Source: Wurfbainia villosa
Taxonomy: Eukaryota; Streptophyta; Magnoliopsida; Zingiberales; Zingiberaceae
Reading direction: 5' to 3'
Length of the DNA stretch: 64,000 bases
Assembly (NCBI GenBank): GCA_025175895.1
Contig: CM046003.1
Location: 50,400,335 to 50,464,334, forward strand
Part shown: positions 35,103 through 47,073 of the stretch, one piece after another
How positions within the stretch are numbered: the first letter of the stretch is position 1
Layout: the number at the start of each line of letters is the position of its first letter
Notes under the pieces: model-generated
The model's input: the letters and a program-made list of their open reading frames with translations, nothing else
Databases searched by the model: none
What the model was told of the DNA's origin: nothing
Made by a program: the position numbers and the translations under genes

Positions 35103-35854
35103 CACAATACACGCATGGAAAAATACATCTAATCATGACATATGACATGACATGATTATGTCATAATTGTCATTATATTATTTTGGAATTAAAATATATT
35201 TAGAAATTTGATTTCCATAAATCAACATTCCTTTGATTAAATTAGGAAACAATTTCCAAATTTAATCTCATATTTTGTTTGGGAAATATATTAAAGATAA
35301 AATATATTTTAGAATCGAGATTTCATAAATCATGATTCTTTAATTAAATAAGGATTTAAATCCGAATTTAATATTATATTTTATCTAGGAAATATATTAG
35401 AAATAAAATATGATTTAGAATCTTGATTTCCATAAATCGTGATTCTCTAATTAAATAAGGAATTAATTTCGAATTTAATTTTATATTTTATTTGGTAAAT
35501 ATTTTTCAGAAATAAAATATGTTATAAAATATTGATTTCCATAAATCAAAATTACATAATTAAATTAGGAAACAATTTTCAATTTAATCACATACCTTAT
35601 TTAAGGAAACAAATATCTATCAAGAAAATCCAATTAATTAGGAAACATTTTCCATATTAATATTTCTTGATCAAATATTTCTAGAAATATAATTTTCTAA
35701 ATTATTTCTAAAATTTTCAAATCTCGATTTTTCTAACAAATTAGAAAACTTTCCAAAAAATATTTTTCCAAAATAGAAAATTTTCCAAAATAATTCTACG
35801 ACCAACTACGACTTCGTAAAACATATTTTACGAATATTATAAAGCACAGTCAGG
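35103..35854 (-). other. RE-C 5' leader, distal part, with tandem AT-rich repeats
   Basis: About four degenerate units of roughly 105-120 bp between 35170 and 35605. Each contains (A/T)TGATTTCCATAAATC, TTAATTAAAT.AGGAA and a TATATTTTATTT.GG segment. No gene seen. It lies between gag and the primer-binding site. Confidence 0.75.
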
Positions 35855-35866
35855 CTCTGATACCAC
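35855..35866 (-). other. RE-C primer-binding site
   Basis: Reads GTGGTATCAGAG on the - strand next to the LTR end, complementary to initiator tRNA-Met. Confidence 0.9.
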
Positions 35867-37843
35867 TGTTGGGTTACGAATGACGCGTAGATATGCTTTT
35901 GTCGTTTCACAAACGAACGTAGCGGAAGAAAAACATAATAATTTCCTAAATTATTACAACACTCACACTCACGCATGTAGGATTACAACACATACAGACA
36001 TATCCGCAAAATAAAATTTTACATACAACAATAATAAGATAAATTTTACTCTAGGTATACCTTTTAGAATATGGCGAGCTGAAAAGGCATCAATCGTATG
36101 ATGCTCGCGGAGCTTTGTCTCTACTCATATCCACGCCGAATCTTCGGATGGATGACTTCTCAAAGTCATGAGTTTGACCTTCTCTTCGCTACTAGATGAA
36201 GCAAGAAGGTCGGGTGATCGGAGAACAATCGCTGAGTCATTTTGCGACACAAATGAGTCCTTGAACAACCTTCGTAAGGTTGTCAATTCATGTCAGAATC
36301 AGTCGCTATTTTTGAAGCTTCAATAAGCGAAAATAATATCCCTAAAATCTAGAGTGGTCGGCCTCCAAAGAGGTGGAAACAACTCTTGTTTCCTTGATGG
36401 CCGACAGAACACCAAACCCTAATTCTCCTAGGTTTGGCTAGGTTGAGGAAGAGGGCCTTAAGGACTTCTATTCATTAGGTTTAGCCTTTATAACCCTTTA
36501 TATAGGCACTAATCCTAATGGGTTATAGGTTAGTGGATCAAATCTCTAAGCTCATAACCATTAAGGCTTAATCTCATCCATTGAATCCTAATTGGACTTT
36601 AACCAAAAGAGAGCCCTTTTAATTAAAACCAAATGGGTTTGGTTTATAATTAAACCTTTTAAGGCTCAACCCGTCTTCTTAAGACGTGCTCCTTTCACAT
36701 TTCCGACTTGACAAATATTTTCATATTTGTCATGTGTTTGGTTCAACGAAACTTGATCTCTCTGGATCTTGAGAATTCAATTCTCAAACTCATTTTAAGT
36801 CTCTTCGAAGGATTCATAGTATGTGTGACCTAATAGGTTCTCAGTTTATGTTGGTCATCCATAATTAACCATTAATTATGGAATAATCATGAGTAGCACC
36901 TAGTAGTATATCATGATCCCCAATTAATCAAAAAATCAATGGTTGATCTCGGAACCATTTTCGAACCCTTCAGCAACTACAGTGAATCGTGTCTTGTTCC
37001 TTTCACTCATCTTATACCCACTTGGTTCAAGATATGATCTATGTGTCAGCCCCCACTAGGCTAACTATGTCACACCTAGCCCAAGTCTTACTTCCTCGTC
37101 CAGTGGATTCTAATTACTTCGACATGTATCCAAAAGAACTATACTATTGACATGCAATGCTTTGGCCAAAGACTTTGAGTAACAATCCTGACGAGTGGTC
37201 ATAGGGTATACATCTCCTCGCAAGGAGTGGTGAATCCTTTATTAGCTATTCAATCACTTTCGAGCACTTCGACTTATACCCAATCATACCGTACCCACAC
37301 CTCCGTAGAGATGTATCGACTAAGATATTAAAGTATAAGTTTCCATGACGAAGATGACTTGAATACCTCAAGTCAAAGGAAACTCACACTCGAGCTGCAG
37401 TAAGAGCTTCACTGACATATCTTATATGCAGAGAACCATGTGAAGTCTTACAACAGATTACTCCAATGAACTAGTTACCATAACTAGCATCCACGTTTAA
37501 CTCTTGACATCTCAATGTCTCCAGCCAGTGAGGAGCAGCTGCTTGGATAAACCAAGAAGTATAACCCGTGCTAGTCTCCCAGAATCGATGATGTCCGAAC
37601 TCATCAATTCATCGACTAGGGATTATTTTAATACATTCATAATTACACATGTAGAGATACTCACTAGTTATGATTCAATCACAAGTTCTCTCATGCTATG
37701 AATCATATCGCGGACATTCATTAAATGAGTTTAAGATCCAATCAAACACATATGACATGTGCACTCAAATAGTGAATCTTTATTTATCAACTAAATAGTA
37801 CAACTATAAGGCAATTCTCTTAGGACACCTCTCAAACATAACA
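35867..37843 (-). repeat. RE-C 5' LTR (1,977 bp)
   Basis: Matches 8333-10302. Written on the + strand it runs TGTTGGGTTACG to CATAACA. The TATATAAAGG motif reads on the - strand near 36497-36507. Confidence 0.9.
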
Positions 37844-37848
37844 CATAC

Positions 37849-38040
37849 AACAACTACCATGGTGCACGTAGTGGAGGTGGCCTGAGAGAACCATGATCGT
37901 GGTTCTCTCCATGGTAAGCCCATGGATCGAGTAGTCGATACTAGTTTCTACCTCATGATGGTCACGGTCATGGTAGACTCCACTGGTTGCCCATGTTGTA
38001 CATTGTGACTTCAAAAATTTACTCTAAACGGACCATGATT
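37849..38040 (-). other. Probable right-hand remainder of RE-B
   Basis: 192 bp between RE-C and the RE-A-like LTR. It repeats CCATGGT and GGTCACGGTCATGG words like those at 8270-8325, consistent with the same host element. No gene seen. Confidence 0.4.
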
Positions 38041-38492
38041 TGTTGGGAACTTTGGATGACGCTAGAGGGGGGGTTGAATAGCATTTTGTCGATTTATCGT
38101 TTGTTCGCATTCGTGCTTGTCTACAAGTGTTAGTACACATCAAAAATACAAATACAAATACAAAGAATGACAAAAATACGACACGAGGATTTTACGTGAT
38201 TCGGGATCCTAGTTTCTACTCCATAACTGAGCTCTAGTGATCCACACTCACTAAAACCTTCTCCTTCTCGAAAACACTTCGGAAGTGGAGAAATCTTTTA
38301 TAATAAAAAGTTTACAACAAGAAACAACCAAATACAAATGAAATACACAATAAAGAACCAAAATACTTTACAAGAAGTGAGTTTTTCTTGCTTGATGATT
38401 TGGTTGCTTTGAAAGGCCTTGAAGATCTGGAAAGCAACAACTATTCCCCTTCAAAAACTCAAGAATCGGCAGCTCCAAATCCTCCCCGCAAC
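38041..38492 (-). repeat. RE-A-related LTR, part 1 (RE-G)
   Basis: On the - strand this ends CCCCCCCTCTAGCGTCATCC...CCCAACA and aligns with the 3' end of the RE-A LTR. Shared features are the TTTGTATTT run, the GTCTACA motif, and the C-rich end. RE-H interrupts it; the rest is at 47074-47933. The flanks do not form a target duplication, so it may be a truncated copy rather than a clean solo LTR. Confidence 0.8.
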
Positions 38493-40054
38493 TGTAACGC
38501 CCGCCCTTCCCGTCCTCCTAACACACATCCTATAGACGGGCGGCGGCGCTACGCGATCATACATTCATGCATATAACAGCAGAAGCATTTAAAACTTTAC
38601 AACTTTTAACTCTAATTACATTAACCCAATCAACCTAACAATTTAATCATGGCAAAAGGTCTTAGCAATTTATTTAACTAAACATGTATTAACCATTTCA
38701 ATGTTCATAAAAATAAACATGAGTAACAACCATAGAAAGCATTAACGTCTCCTAACAATTTACACATAAACTGAAAATCATACATAAGTCCGTATATGAA
38801 AAATGATCTCGTCCACCATGCCACTGCCACACACATCTTCGCCCCTCCTGCTGCTCCCTTTAATTTATCCATGCCTTGCCCTTTTCTGCAGTACAAGGAA
38901 AGTAAACTATAAGCACATAGGCTTAGTAAGGTCCTTTCCTACTCACAAAAACATGCATCATGAATTAAACGTAAAGTAATGACATGTTCATTTAAACAAC
39001 ATATTAGCACTGCATTTATTTAAAGTAGAGACATGATCAATTTAGGAAAAGAACTTAAACTTAGCATTTTCGTCGCAACAGTACATTGTCTCTAAACATG
39101 ATAATTCGATGAACATAAAATGGTATATGCATGATGCTCTTTGAAAATATATAGTTTATATACTTAAACATAATCTCAACATATTGGACCCGACATTGTA
39201 CCACATACATCATTCGCGCGCATCCTAAATAGATCCGAGGTAGCTAATCCCGAACCTACTAGGTTATTAGGTCCGTACTATGTCTGTCGACCTAGGGGCA
39301 ACCTTGGAGCCCATCCCGTGGACCTTGTTAGGGTCCGGTACAAGTCATGCATAAAGTAAAATAACATACATGTTCTTTGTCCTAAAGAATGTTCTTGTCC
39401 CCACTCTTAGGGAAACATTTCTTAGACATTTCATATACGTGAGTCATGCCTAACATGGGTGAAAACATAAGCATGTAGCATAGCATAAATCGGCATGAGT
39501 ACAATTTAACATGGCATAAGGTAGTGGCATAAGGAAAATTAAGCTAACATAAATAGAAATCATCATCTAACATGCATAACGTGGAAGAATTTCAACAAGA
39601 ATAATTTCTCTAATCCTATTAGCCGAACCTTCTACACATAGTTCTAGATTCTTTTGTTCAAAATCAAGCATATAACATTACATCGTAAGCACTTATACTG
39701 CAGGTGAGGGGATACTTACATCCTATGGTTTTTCACCAATTTATACCGTTAGACTTCGCAAAAGAAGACCTCCTACGTGTTTCCTTGCTTTAGCGTGATC
39801 ATCTACCAAGTCCCTCTTGAAAATCCCCTCTTGAATTATCTAAAGAGAAGACAACCTTCTTCCTTGCTTCGGCGGCTTCCTTCTTTCCAATCCTCCTCTT
39901 CGTCACCGCCCTTTATCGGACTCGTTCCCTCGTCCTCGACGGTGCACCATACAGGAACCTCTTGCTCTTGCAATCAGCGCAGCGCCACGCAGATAAGGTC
40001 GGAGAGTTAGGGAAGGAGAGGGGAGAAGGCTATTCGACGGCTGGAGGAAGAACG

Positions 40055-40090
<36 letters not shown>

Positions 40091-40290
40091 CGGCGTGAGG
40101 TTTTAGAGAGAGGAAAGAAAAGAAATAAGAATTAAAAAAATAAATGAATAAATGGTTCGTAGTCGAGGCTTGAACCATGAACCGTTGATTTGGGGGAATA
40201 GACTTCCCACCACTAAGTCATAAGATTACCAATGAGTAGGATATAACAGAATATATCTATTGGTAGAAAAAAAAGAAAGAAGTTGATTAA

Positions 40291-40347
<57 letters not shown>

Positions 40348-40389
40348 CCTTTAAATAAAAATATAGTAACTAAAATTTGGGATGTTACA
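38493..40389 (-). repeat. RE-H 3' LTR (1,897 bp)
   Basis: Contains a (GA)n run (about 40050-40086), a segment at 40142-40292 that is inverted relative to the other LTR, and a long (AT)n run (40293-40345). Open frames here recur in the other LTR and are not genes. Confidence 0.95.
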
Positions 40390-40400
40390 ATCCCTTATAC
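40390..40400 (-). other. RE-H polypurine tract
   Basis: Reads GGTATAAGGGAT on the - strand immediately before the LTR start TGTAACATCCC. Confidence 0.7.
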
Positions 40401-40419
40401 CTTATAAAAGTTTCGTCCT

Positions 40420-40809
40420 CGAAACTTAGAACAACTCAGGGTACTTTTGCTTCATGTCATCCTCACGTTCCCAGGTGGCTCCTTCGTATCGTTGACTTTG
40501 TCATAGGACCTTCACTAAGGGTACTTCTTTATTCCTTAGTCTTTTGACTTCTCGGTCTAGTATCCGGATAGGTCGACTTTCATAGCTCATGTCCTCTTGA
40601 ATTTGCACTATCTGTGGCTCGACCACTTGGTCGGTACTGGAAATGCACTTCTTAAGAATCGAGACATGGAACACGTTGTGAATAGTAGACATCTCCTGAG
40701 GTAGTCCTAGCTCGTAAGCTACCTTGCCAACTCTTTTTAGGATCTTGTACGGTCCTACGTATCGCGGACTTAGCTTTCCTTTCTTCCCGAATCTCATTAT
40801 TCCTTTCAT
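40420..40809 (-). pseudogene. pol: RE-H integrase C-terminus and chromodomain-like tail
   Basis: On the - strand, GKLSPRYVGPYKILKRVG and HNVFHVSILKKC mark the integrase C-terminal domain. After a TGA near 40500 the frame continues with YEGATWEREDDM and YPELF, a chromodomain-type tail of plant chromoviruses, thought to help target chromatin. Confidence 0.88.
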
Positions 40810-40818
40810 AGGAGCTAC

Positions 40819-41700
40819 TCAGAGAAATACCAAATCTCCGACATTAAATTCCAAAGGTCTATGTCGTTGATCCGCATAGTTCTTCTGTAGGCTCTGAGCA
40901 GTCTCTATTCTTTGGCGGATATTTTGTATCGCTCGGGTGGTGTCGTCAATGAAATTCGTCTGAAGTCCCATCTCTTTCTTCTCACCACCTTCGTACCAAC
41001 AGATCGGAGACCTACATCTCCTCCCATATAATGCTTCATAAGGTGCCATTCCGATGGTATCTTGGTAGCTATTATTGTAAGCGAATTTCGCTAAACATAA
41101 GTAGCGGCACCAACTCCCTTTGAAATCCAAGGCACAAGCTTGTAACATGTCTTCCAGTACTTGGTTCACCCTTTCTATTTGCCCATCTGTCTGAGGATGA
41201 AAGGCGGTACTGAAACGCAGCTTCATGCCAAGTGCCTTATGAACGCATCCCCAAAACTGTGAAGTGAAGCGACCATCCCTATCTGAAATGATGGTCTTGG
41301 GAATACCATGCAGTCTGATGATTTCCTTAGCATATAATTGAGCCAGTTGCTCAATCAAATATGTCATCTTAATCGCTAGGAAATAAGCTGACTTTGTCAA
41401 TCTGTCAACGATAACCCATATAGCGTCATATTCGTTCGTAGTCCTGGGAATACCTGAAATGAAATCCATAGAGATGTCTTCCCATTTCCACTCTGGAATT
41501 TGGATCGGTTGCAGAACTCCTCTAGACCTCTGGTGTTCTACTTTAACTTTCTCGCGTGTCGCAGTGCATCGACGTCGAGCTACGTCCCTCTTCATACCGA
41601 ACCACCAGAACTTCTCTTTCAGGTCTTGATACATTTTGGTGGATCTCGGATGCATAGAATAGGGGGTTCCGTGAGCCTCCTCTAATATCTTTTTTCATAG
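40819..41700 (-). pseudogene. pol: RE-H integrase core
   Basis: A 278-codon frame on the - strand. The DDE triad is visible as SMDFISG, ISDRDGRF and GQIERVNQ. The upstream zinc region (KMYQDLKEKFWWFGMK) has RRRCTATRE where CxxC is expected, so a zinc ligand seems lost. It joins the C-terminal part after a stop near 40816. Confidence 0.92.
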
Positions 41701-42575
41701 TTCCGATTCGTTAGGGATACATAACCGATCCCTAAGGTATAATACTCCGCTATTGGCGATACGGAAACCCTCGCCTTTTCCTTCTAGGATCTCCTGCTTG
41801 ATCCTCTGGAGACTTAGATCATCACTTTGTTTTGCTAATATGTCATCGAATAGTGTTGGTATTATTGCCATGGTCGAAAGCTACCCGGAAATAACCTCGA
41901 TTCCATAGCGCATAATTTCCTTCTCCAGCGGTCGAGACAATACCGATAAGGACATCAGGGTAGCATCGACTTCACGAGTGCATCGGCCACTTTGTTTGCC
42001 TTGCCAGGATGGTAAAAGATCTCGCAGTCATAGTCCTTCACGAGCTCCAACCATCTGCGTTGTCTCATATTGAGGTCCTTCTGAGTGAAGAAATACCGCA
42101 GACTCCGGTGATCCGTATAAATCTTGCACTGTGCTCCATACAGATAGTGCCTCCATACCTTGAGAGTGAAGACCACAGCTGCTAGCTCTAAATCGTGAGT
42201 GGGATAGTTCTTTTCATGTTCCTTGAGTTGCCTAGAGGCATAGGCAATAACTTTACCCCTCTGCATAAGTACAGCTCCAAGTCCCAATCCGGAGGCATCG
42301 TTGTACATGTCGAAGCTCTTGTCGTTCTCTGGGAGAGTAAGGATTGGAGCACTTGTAAGTCTCCTTTTCAGCTCCAAGAAACTCTTCTCACATTCCTCCA
42401 TCCATACATACTTCTTGTTCTTCCAGTTGAGAACTGTCATAGGTGCTGCTATTCTGGCGAAGTCTTCTACGAATTTTTGATAATAGCCCGCTAATCCGAG
42501 AAAACTCCTCACTTCACTAGCATTCTTTGGCCTGCTCCAGTTACTCACAGCTTCAATCTTTCTTGGGTCTACCAT
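41701..42575 (-). pseudogene. pol: RE-H RNase H and linker
   Basis: RNase H reads MYNDASGLGLGAVL, AYASRQLKEHEKNYPTHDLEL, IYTDHRSLRYF and NKVADAL in one frame (42575-41955). The linker to integrase (41701-41954) has stops and a frame change. Confidence 0.9.
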
Positions 42576-43820
42576 AACTCCGTCTTTGGATATAATATGA
42601 CCTAGAAAAGATACTTGATCGAGCTAGAATTCACATTTGGAGAACTTGACATATAGTTGCTTTTCTCGAAGAATCTGTAATACCATCTTCAGGTGTTCGG
42701 CATGCTCTTCTTGATTTCTCAAATAGACGAGGATATCGTCAATGAAGATGATCACGAACTTGTCAAGAAATGCCGAGAATACCCGATTCATCAGGTCCAT
42801 GAACATAGCAGGAGCATTCGTCACTCCGAAAGGCATGACTACAAACTCATAATGTCCGTATCTTGTTTGGAAAGTTGTCTTCGGTATATCATCTGGTTTC
42901 ACTTTCACTTGATGATAGCCAGATCTTAGGTCAATCTTTGAAAAGACGGTGGCACCTTTTAACTAGTTGAACAGATCGTCAATCCATGGTAAAGGGTACC
43001 TATTCTTGATCGTCACATTATTTAGCGCTCGGTAGTCTATGCACAAGCGCATAGTCCCATCCTTCTTCTTTATGAACAATATCGGAGCTCCCCATGGAGA
43101 GTGACTAGGGCGAATAAAATCCTTGTCGAGTAACTCCTGTAGCTGTCCCTGAAGTTCCTTCAATTCGGTCTGCGCCATCCGGTAAGGTGCTTTAGAGATC
43201 GGGTGAGTACCAGGAATTAATTCGATCTCAAATTCAATTTTCCTATCATGGGCTAACCCTGGTAGTTCATCAGGAAATACCTCTAGGTAGTGGCATACCA
43301 CTCTGACATCTTCTAGCTTCTGGTCCTTGGCTTGACTTGTATCAACCACATGTGCTAGAAACCTAGTGCATCCCCTGTCTAACATCTTGCGTGTCTTTAG
43401 AGCTGATAAGAATTTATAGGTTCTGTTCCTTGGCTCTCCAATGAATTCAAACATAGGTTCTGCCTCAGGCTGAAAGACCACTTTTCTCTTACGACACTCG
43501 ATCGAAGCATCGTACTTGCTTAAGAAATTCATGCCCAATATGACATCATAATCCTGCATGCCGAGCACTATCAGATCACGGTAGAGTTCTCTCTCTACAA
43601 TTCTGATGGGTGCGGCTCGCAGCATATGAGTAGAAGGCATCACTTCTCCCGAGGGCAGGGTCGTTAAGAACTCGCAATCCAAAACTTGCGGGGGTATGTC
43701 AATCTTCTTTGTGAAAGGCGTAGAGACAAACGAGTGTGTTGCACCAGTATCAAATAATATAGTAGCATGCTGATAGAAAATAATTATCTCACCTGTGATA
43801 ACAGTAGAATCGTTCGCCAC
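42576..43820 (-). pseudogene. pol: RE-H protease and reverse transcriptase
   Basis: Protease active site FDTGATHSFVS about 22 residues after the ATG at 43820, then ILGMNFLSKYDA. RT follows with FIKKKDGTMRLCIDYR, MPFGVTNAP and catalytic FIDDILVY. A TAG near 42963 stands where Gln is expected in a D-Q-L motif, and another near 42624 replaces Trp after KCEF. Confidence 0.92.
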
Positions 43821-43969
43821 GTCTTCCTTAGTGAGAGAAAACCCCGCATTCGCCGAATCCGGCGGGCTTCCAATCTCCTTGGCTTATCCGGGTACCTTCT
43901 ATTGCACTTGCATCCGTGTAGCCGTGAAGGAGCACCTGCATCGGGCATATCACGAGGAGGTGCCTGAAC

Positions 43970-44986
43970 CTGGGTAGGGCAGTCCTTGACTCTGTGTCCT
44001 TCCAGTCCACAATGGTAGCATCTATTCGTGCCCTTGTAGCACACCCTGGTATGTGGTTTCCCACATGTAGTACATTGGGGAATCTTGGCTTGTTTGTTCG
44101 TTGGACCACCTTTAGAGTCGTTCCATTGTTTCCTCTTGCCACTGTGGTTTCCTTTCTAGTTACCCTGAGCTTTCTGACCTCCTGGCTGGCCTTGACTCTT
44201 GCCTTCACTTAGTGCCTTCTTTTCCTGGTTAATATTGTTCAGGTAGTGCTCGGTGATTAGGGCACTACTAAACAGCTCCTCTGCGGTCTGCGGTCTATTC
44301 ACTCCGCCCGCCACATTCAGAGTTATCTTAGGTCGAAGTATCTTCAGCATAAGTCTGACCCTTTCTTTTTCTGTGTTGACCAACTCTGGGCATAGGCGTG
44401 CGAGTCGGTTGAATCTTTTCACTGCTTCGTTAACTGATAGGTCACCTTGCCTGAACCCGGTGAAATCATCATAGTGCTTGTTGGTCACTCGCATATGGAA
44501 GAATTCTTCGAAAAATTCAGCTTCGAAGTCCGTCCATCTCATTTGGTTTACTTGCCTCTTTGCTTTAATTCTTTCCCACCACATTCGAGCATCTCCAAAA
44601 AGGCAAAAGGATGCGCACTTAATCTTTTCATGTTCAGGCCAATCCAGCAGCTCTACTATGCTTTCCACCGTTTTGAACTAGGACTGGGCATCCCATGGTT
44701 CACAATTACCCGAGAAATTCTCCGATTTCAGCCTTTGCCACTGGATCAGGTATGCTTCTGGTCGAACTATCGGGCCAAAGCCTCCTGGTGGTACTGGTGT
44801 AGCTGCAGGCCTATCTGGATGCGCCTGCTGGTCCCCTGGTGGTCCACTAGGGTTTCCCTGCTGAGTCATTAAGGCATTTATCACTTTCTGTTGTTCAGCG
44901 ACTTGACGTTAGAGTTCAGTAACCACCTGCATAAGATCCGGTGGAGATTCTGTCTCACTGACTCCATTACCGCGTCTTCTGGCCAT
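43970..44986 (-). pseudogene. gag: RE-H Gag
   Basis: Starts at the ATG at 44986 (MARRRGNG) with a Gln/Pro-rich N-terminus (44678-44884). A Retrotrans_gag core follows (44156-44668; FGDARMWWERIK, FEEFFHMRVTNKHYDDF, FNRLARLCPELV), and a zinc knuckle CYHCGLEGHRVKDC near 43990-44030. All lie in one frame broken by stops (near 44909, 44669 and 44156). Confidence 0.9.
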
Positions 44987-45180
44987 GCTTATCTTCATAA
45001 ATGATAAAAAAAAATGCCAACATAAGTTTATCATCCTTACTTATATTCATGCATACCCAACTAAAAATATTTCTTAGCTTATATATATCATACATGAAAT
45101 AAATAGAGTAGGCATAGAATGTCATACTTGGAGCGGCAGGATGGAAGCTTGATGTGTGTGTAGTGGAAAGGCAGAACTGG

Positions 45181-45192
45181 GCTCTGATACCA
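45181..45192 (-). other. RE-H primer-binding site
   Basis: Reads TGGTATCAGAGC on the - strand, two bases from the LTR end. Confidence 0.9.
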
Positions 45193-45194
45193 CC

Positions 45195-47068
45195 TGTAAC
45201 GCCCACCCTTCCCGTCCTCCTAACACATATCCTATAGACGGGCGGTGGCGCTACACGATCATACATTCATGCATATAACAGCGGAAGCATTTAAAACTTT
45301 ATAACTTTTAACTCTAATTACATTAACCCAATCAACCTAACAATTTAATCATGGAAAAAGGTCTTAGCAATTTATTTAACTAAACATGTATTAATCATTT
45401 CAAGGTTCATAAAAATAAACATGAGTAATAACCATAGAAAGCATTAACGTCTCCTAACAGTTTGCACATAAAATAAAAATCATGCATAAGTCCGTATATG
45501 AAAAATGATCTCGTCCACCATGCCACGCTTACACACATCTTCGCCCTCCCGCCGCTTCCCTTTAATTTATCCATTCCTTGCCCTTTTTTGCAGTACAAGG
45601 AAAGTAAACTATAAGCACATAGGCTTAGTAAGGTCCTTTCCTACTCACAAAAATATACATCATGAATTAAACGTAAAGTAATGACATGTTCGTTTAAACA
45701 ACATATGAGCACAACATTTATTTAAAGTAGAGACATGATCAATTTAGGAAAAGAACATAAACTTAGCATTTTAGAATAAAGACATTGTCTCTAAACATGA
45801 TAATTCGATGAACATAAAATGGTATATGCAAGATGCTCTTTGAAAACATATAGTTTATATACTTAAACATAATCTCAACATATTGAGCCCGGCATTGTAC
45901 CACATACATCATTCGTGCGCATCCTAAATAGATCTGAGGTAGCTAATCCCGAATCTACTAGGTTACTATGTCCGTCGACCTAGGGGCAACCTTGGAGCTC
46001 ATCCCGTGGACCTTGTTAGGGTCCGGTACAAACCATGCATAAAGTAAAATAACATACATATTCTTTGTCCTAAAGAGTGTTCTTGTCCCCACTCTTAGGG
46101 AAATATTTCTTAGACATTTCATATACGTGAGTCATGCCTAACATGGGTGAAAACATAAGCATGTAGCATAGCATAAATCGGTATGAGTACAATTTAACAT
46201 GGCATAAGGTAGTGACATAAGAAAAATTAAGCTAACATAAATAGAAATCATCATCTAACATGTATAACGTGGAAGAATTTCAACAAGAATAATTTCTCTA
46301 ATCCTATTAGCCGAACCTTCTACACATAGTTCTAGATTCTTTCGTTCAAAATCAAGCATACAACATTACATCGTAAGCACTTATACTGCAGGTGATGGGA
46401 TACTTACATCTTACATTTTTTCACCAATTTATACCGTTAGATTTCGCAAGAGAAGACCTCCTACATGTTTCCTTGCTTTAGCATGATCCTCTACCAAGTC
46501 CCTCTTGAAAATCCCTTCTTGAATTATCTAAAGAGAAGACAACCTTCTTCCTTTCTTCGGCGGCTTCCTTCTTTCCAATCCTCCTCTTCGTCACCGCCCT
46601 TTATACGACTCGTTCCCTCGTCCTCGGCGGCGCACCACGCAGGAACCTCTTGCTCTCGCAATCAGCGCAGCGCCACGCAGATAAGGTCGGAGGGTTAGGG
46701 AAGGAGAGGGGAGAAGGCTATTCGGCGGCTGGAGGAAGAACGAGCGAGAGAGAGAGGGGTCGGCGTGAGGTTTTAGAGAGAGGAAAGAAAAGAAATATAT
46801 ATATAAATTAGGATTTTTCTTAACCTAATTATCCCTTTAAATGATCCGCTAGATTAATCAACTTCTTTCTTTTTTTCTACCAATAGATATATTCTGTTAT
46901 ATCCTACTCATTGGTAATCTTATGACTTAGTGGTGGGAAGTCTATTCCCTCAAATCAACGGTTCATAGTTCAAGCCTCGACTACGAACTATTTATTCTTT
47001 ATATATATATATATATATATATATTTCCTTTAAATAAAAATATAGTAACTAAAATTTGGAATGTTACA
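45195..47068 (-). repeat. RE-H 5' LTR (1,874 bp)
   Basis: Partner of 38493-40389. The 46851-47000 segment is the reverse complement of 40142-40292. A 50-bp piece before it (about 46800-46850) has no counterpart in the other LTR. Confidence 0.95.
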
Positions 47069-47073
47069 GCAAC

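Larger units (their letters stand above)
8333..37843 (-). mobile_element. RE-C: Copia retrotransposon split by two later insertions
   Basis: LTRs at 8333-10302 and 35867-37843 (about 1.97 kb each) face a tRNA-Met-type primer-binding site (35855-35866) and a polypurine tract (10303-10316). Gag, protease, integrase, RT and RNase H fragments appear in that order on the - strand. Removing RE-D (with CATGC) and RE-F (with CATGT) leaves about 9.27 kb. The flanks TGTAC (8328-8332) and CATAC (37844-37848) agree at only 3 of 5 bases, so the target duplication is imperfect. Confidence 0.9.
38493..47068 (-). mobile_element. RE-H: complete Gypsy chromovirus (Tekay/Del-like)
   Basis: LTRs at 38493-40389 and 45195-47068 (TGTAACGCCC...TGTTACA). 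Flanks are GCAAC at 38488-38492 and 47069-47073. On the - strand the order is primer-binding site, gag, protease, RT, RNase H, integrase, chromodomain-like tail. It is inserted in the RE-A-like LTR. The two LTRs differ by a local inversion and scattered changes. Confidence 0.95.

Noticed and set aside
40420..44986. Integrated plant pararetrovirus (caulimovirid)
   Set aside because: The pol has an integrase and chromodomain-like tail and the unit is flanked by LTRs and a 5-bp duplication, all features of a Gypsy retrotransposon.
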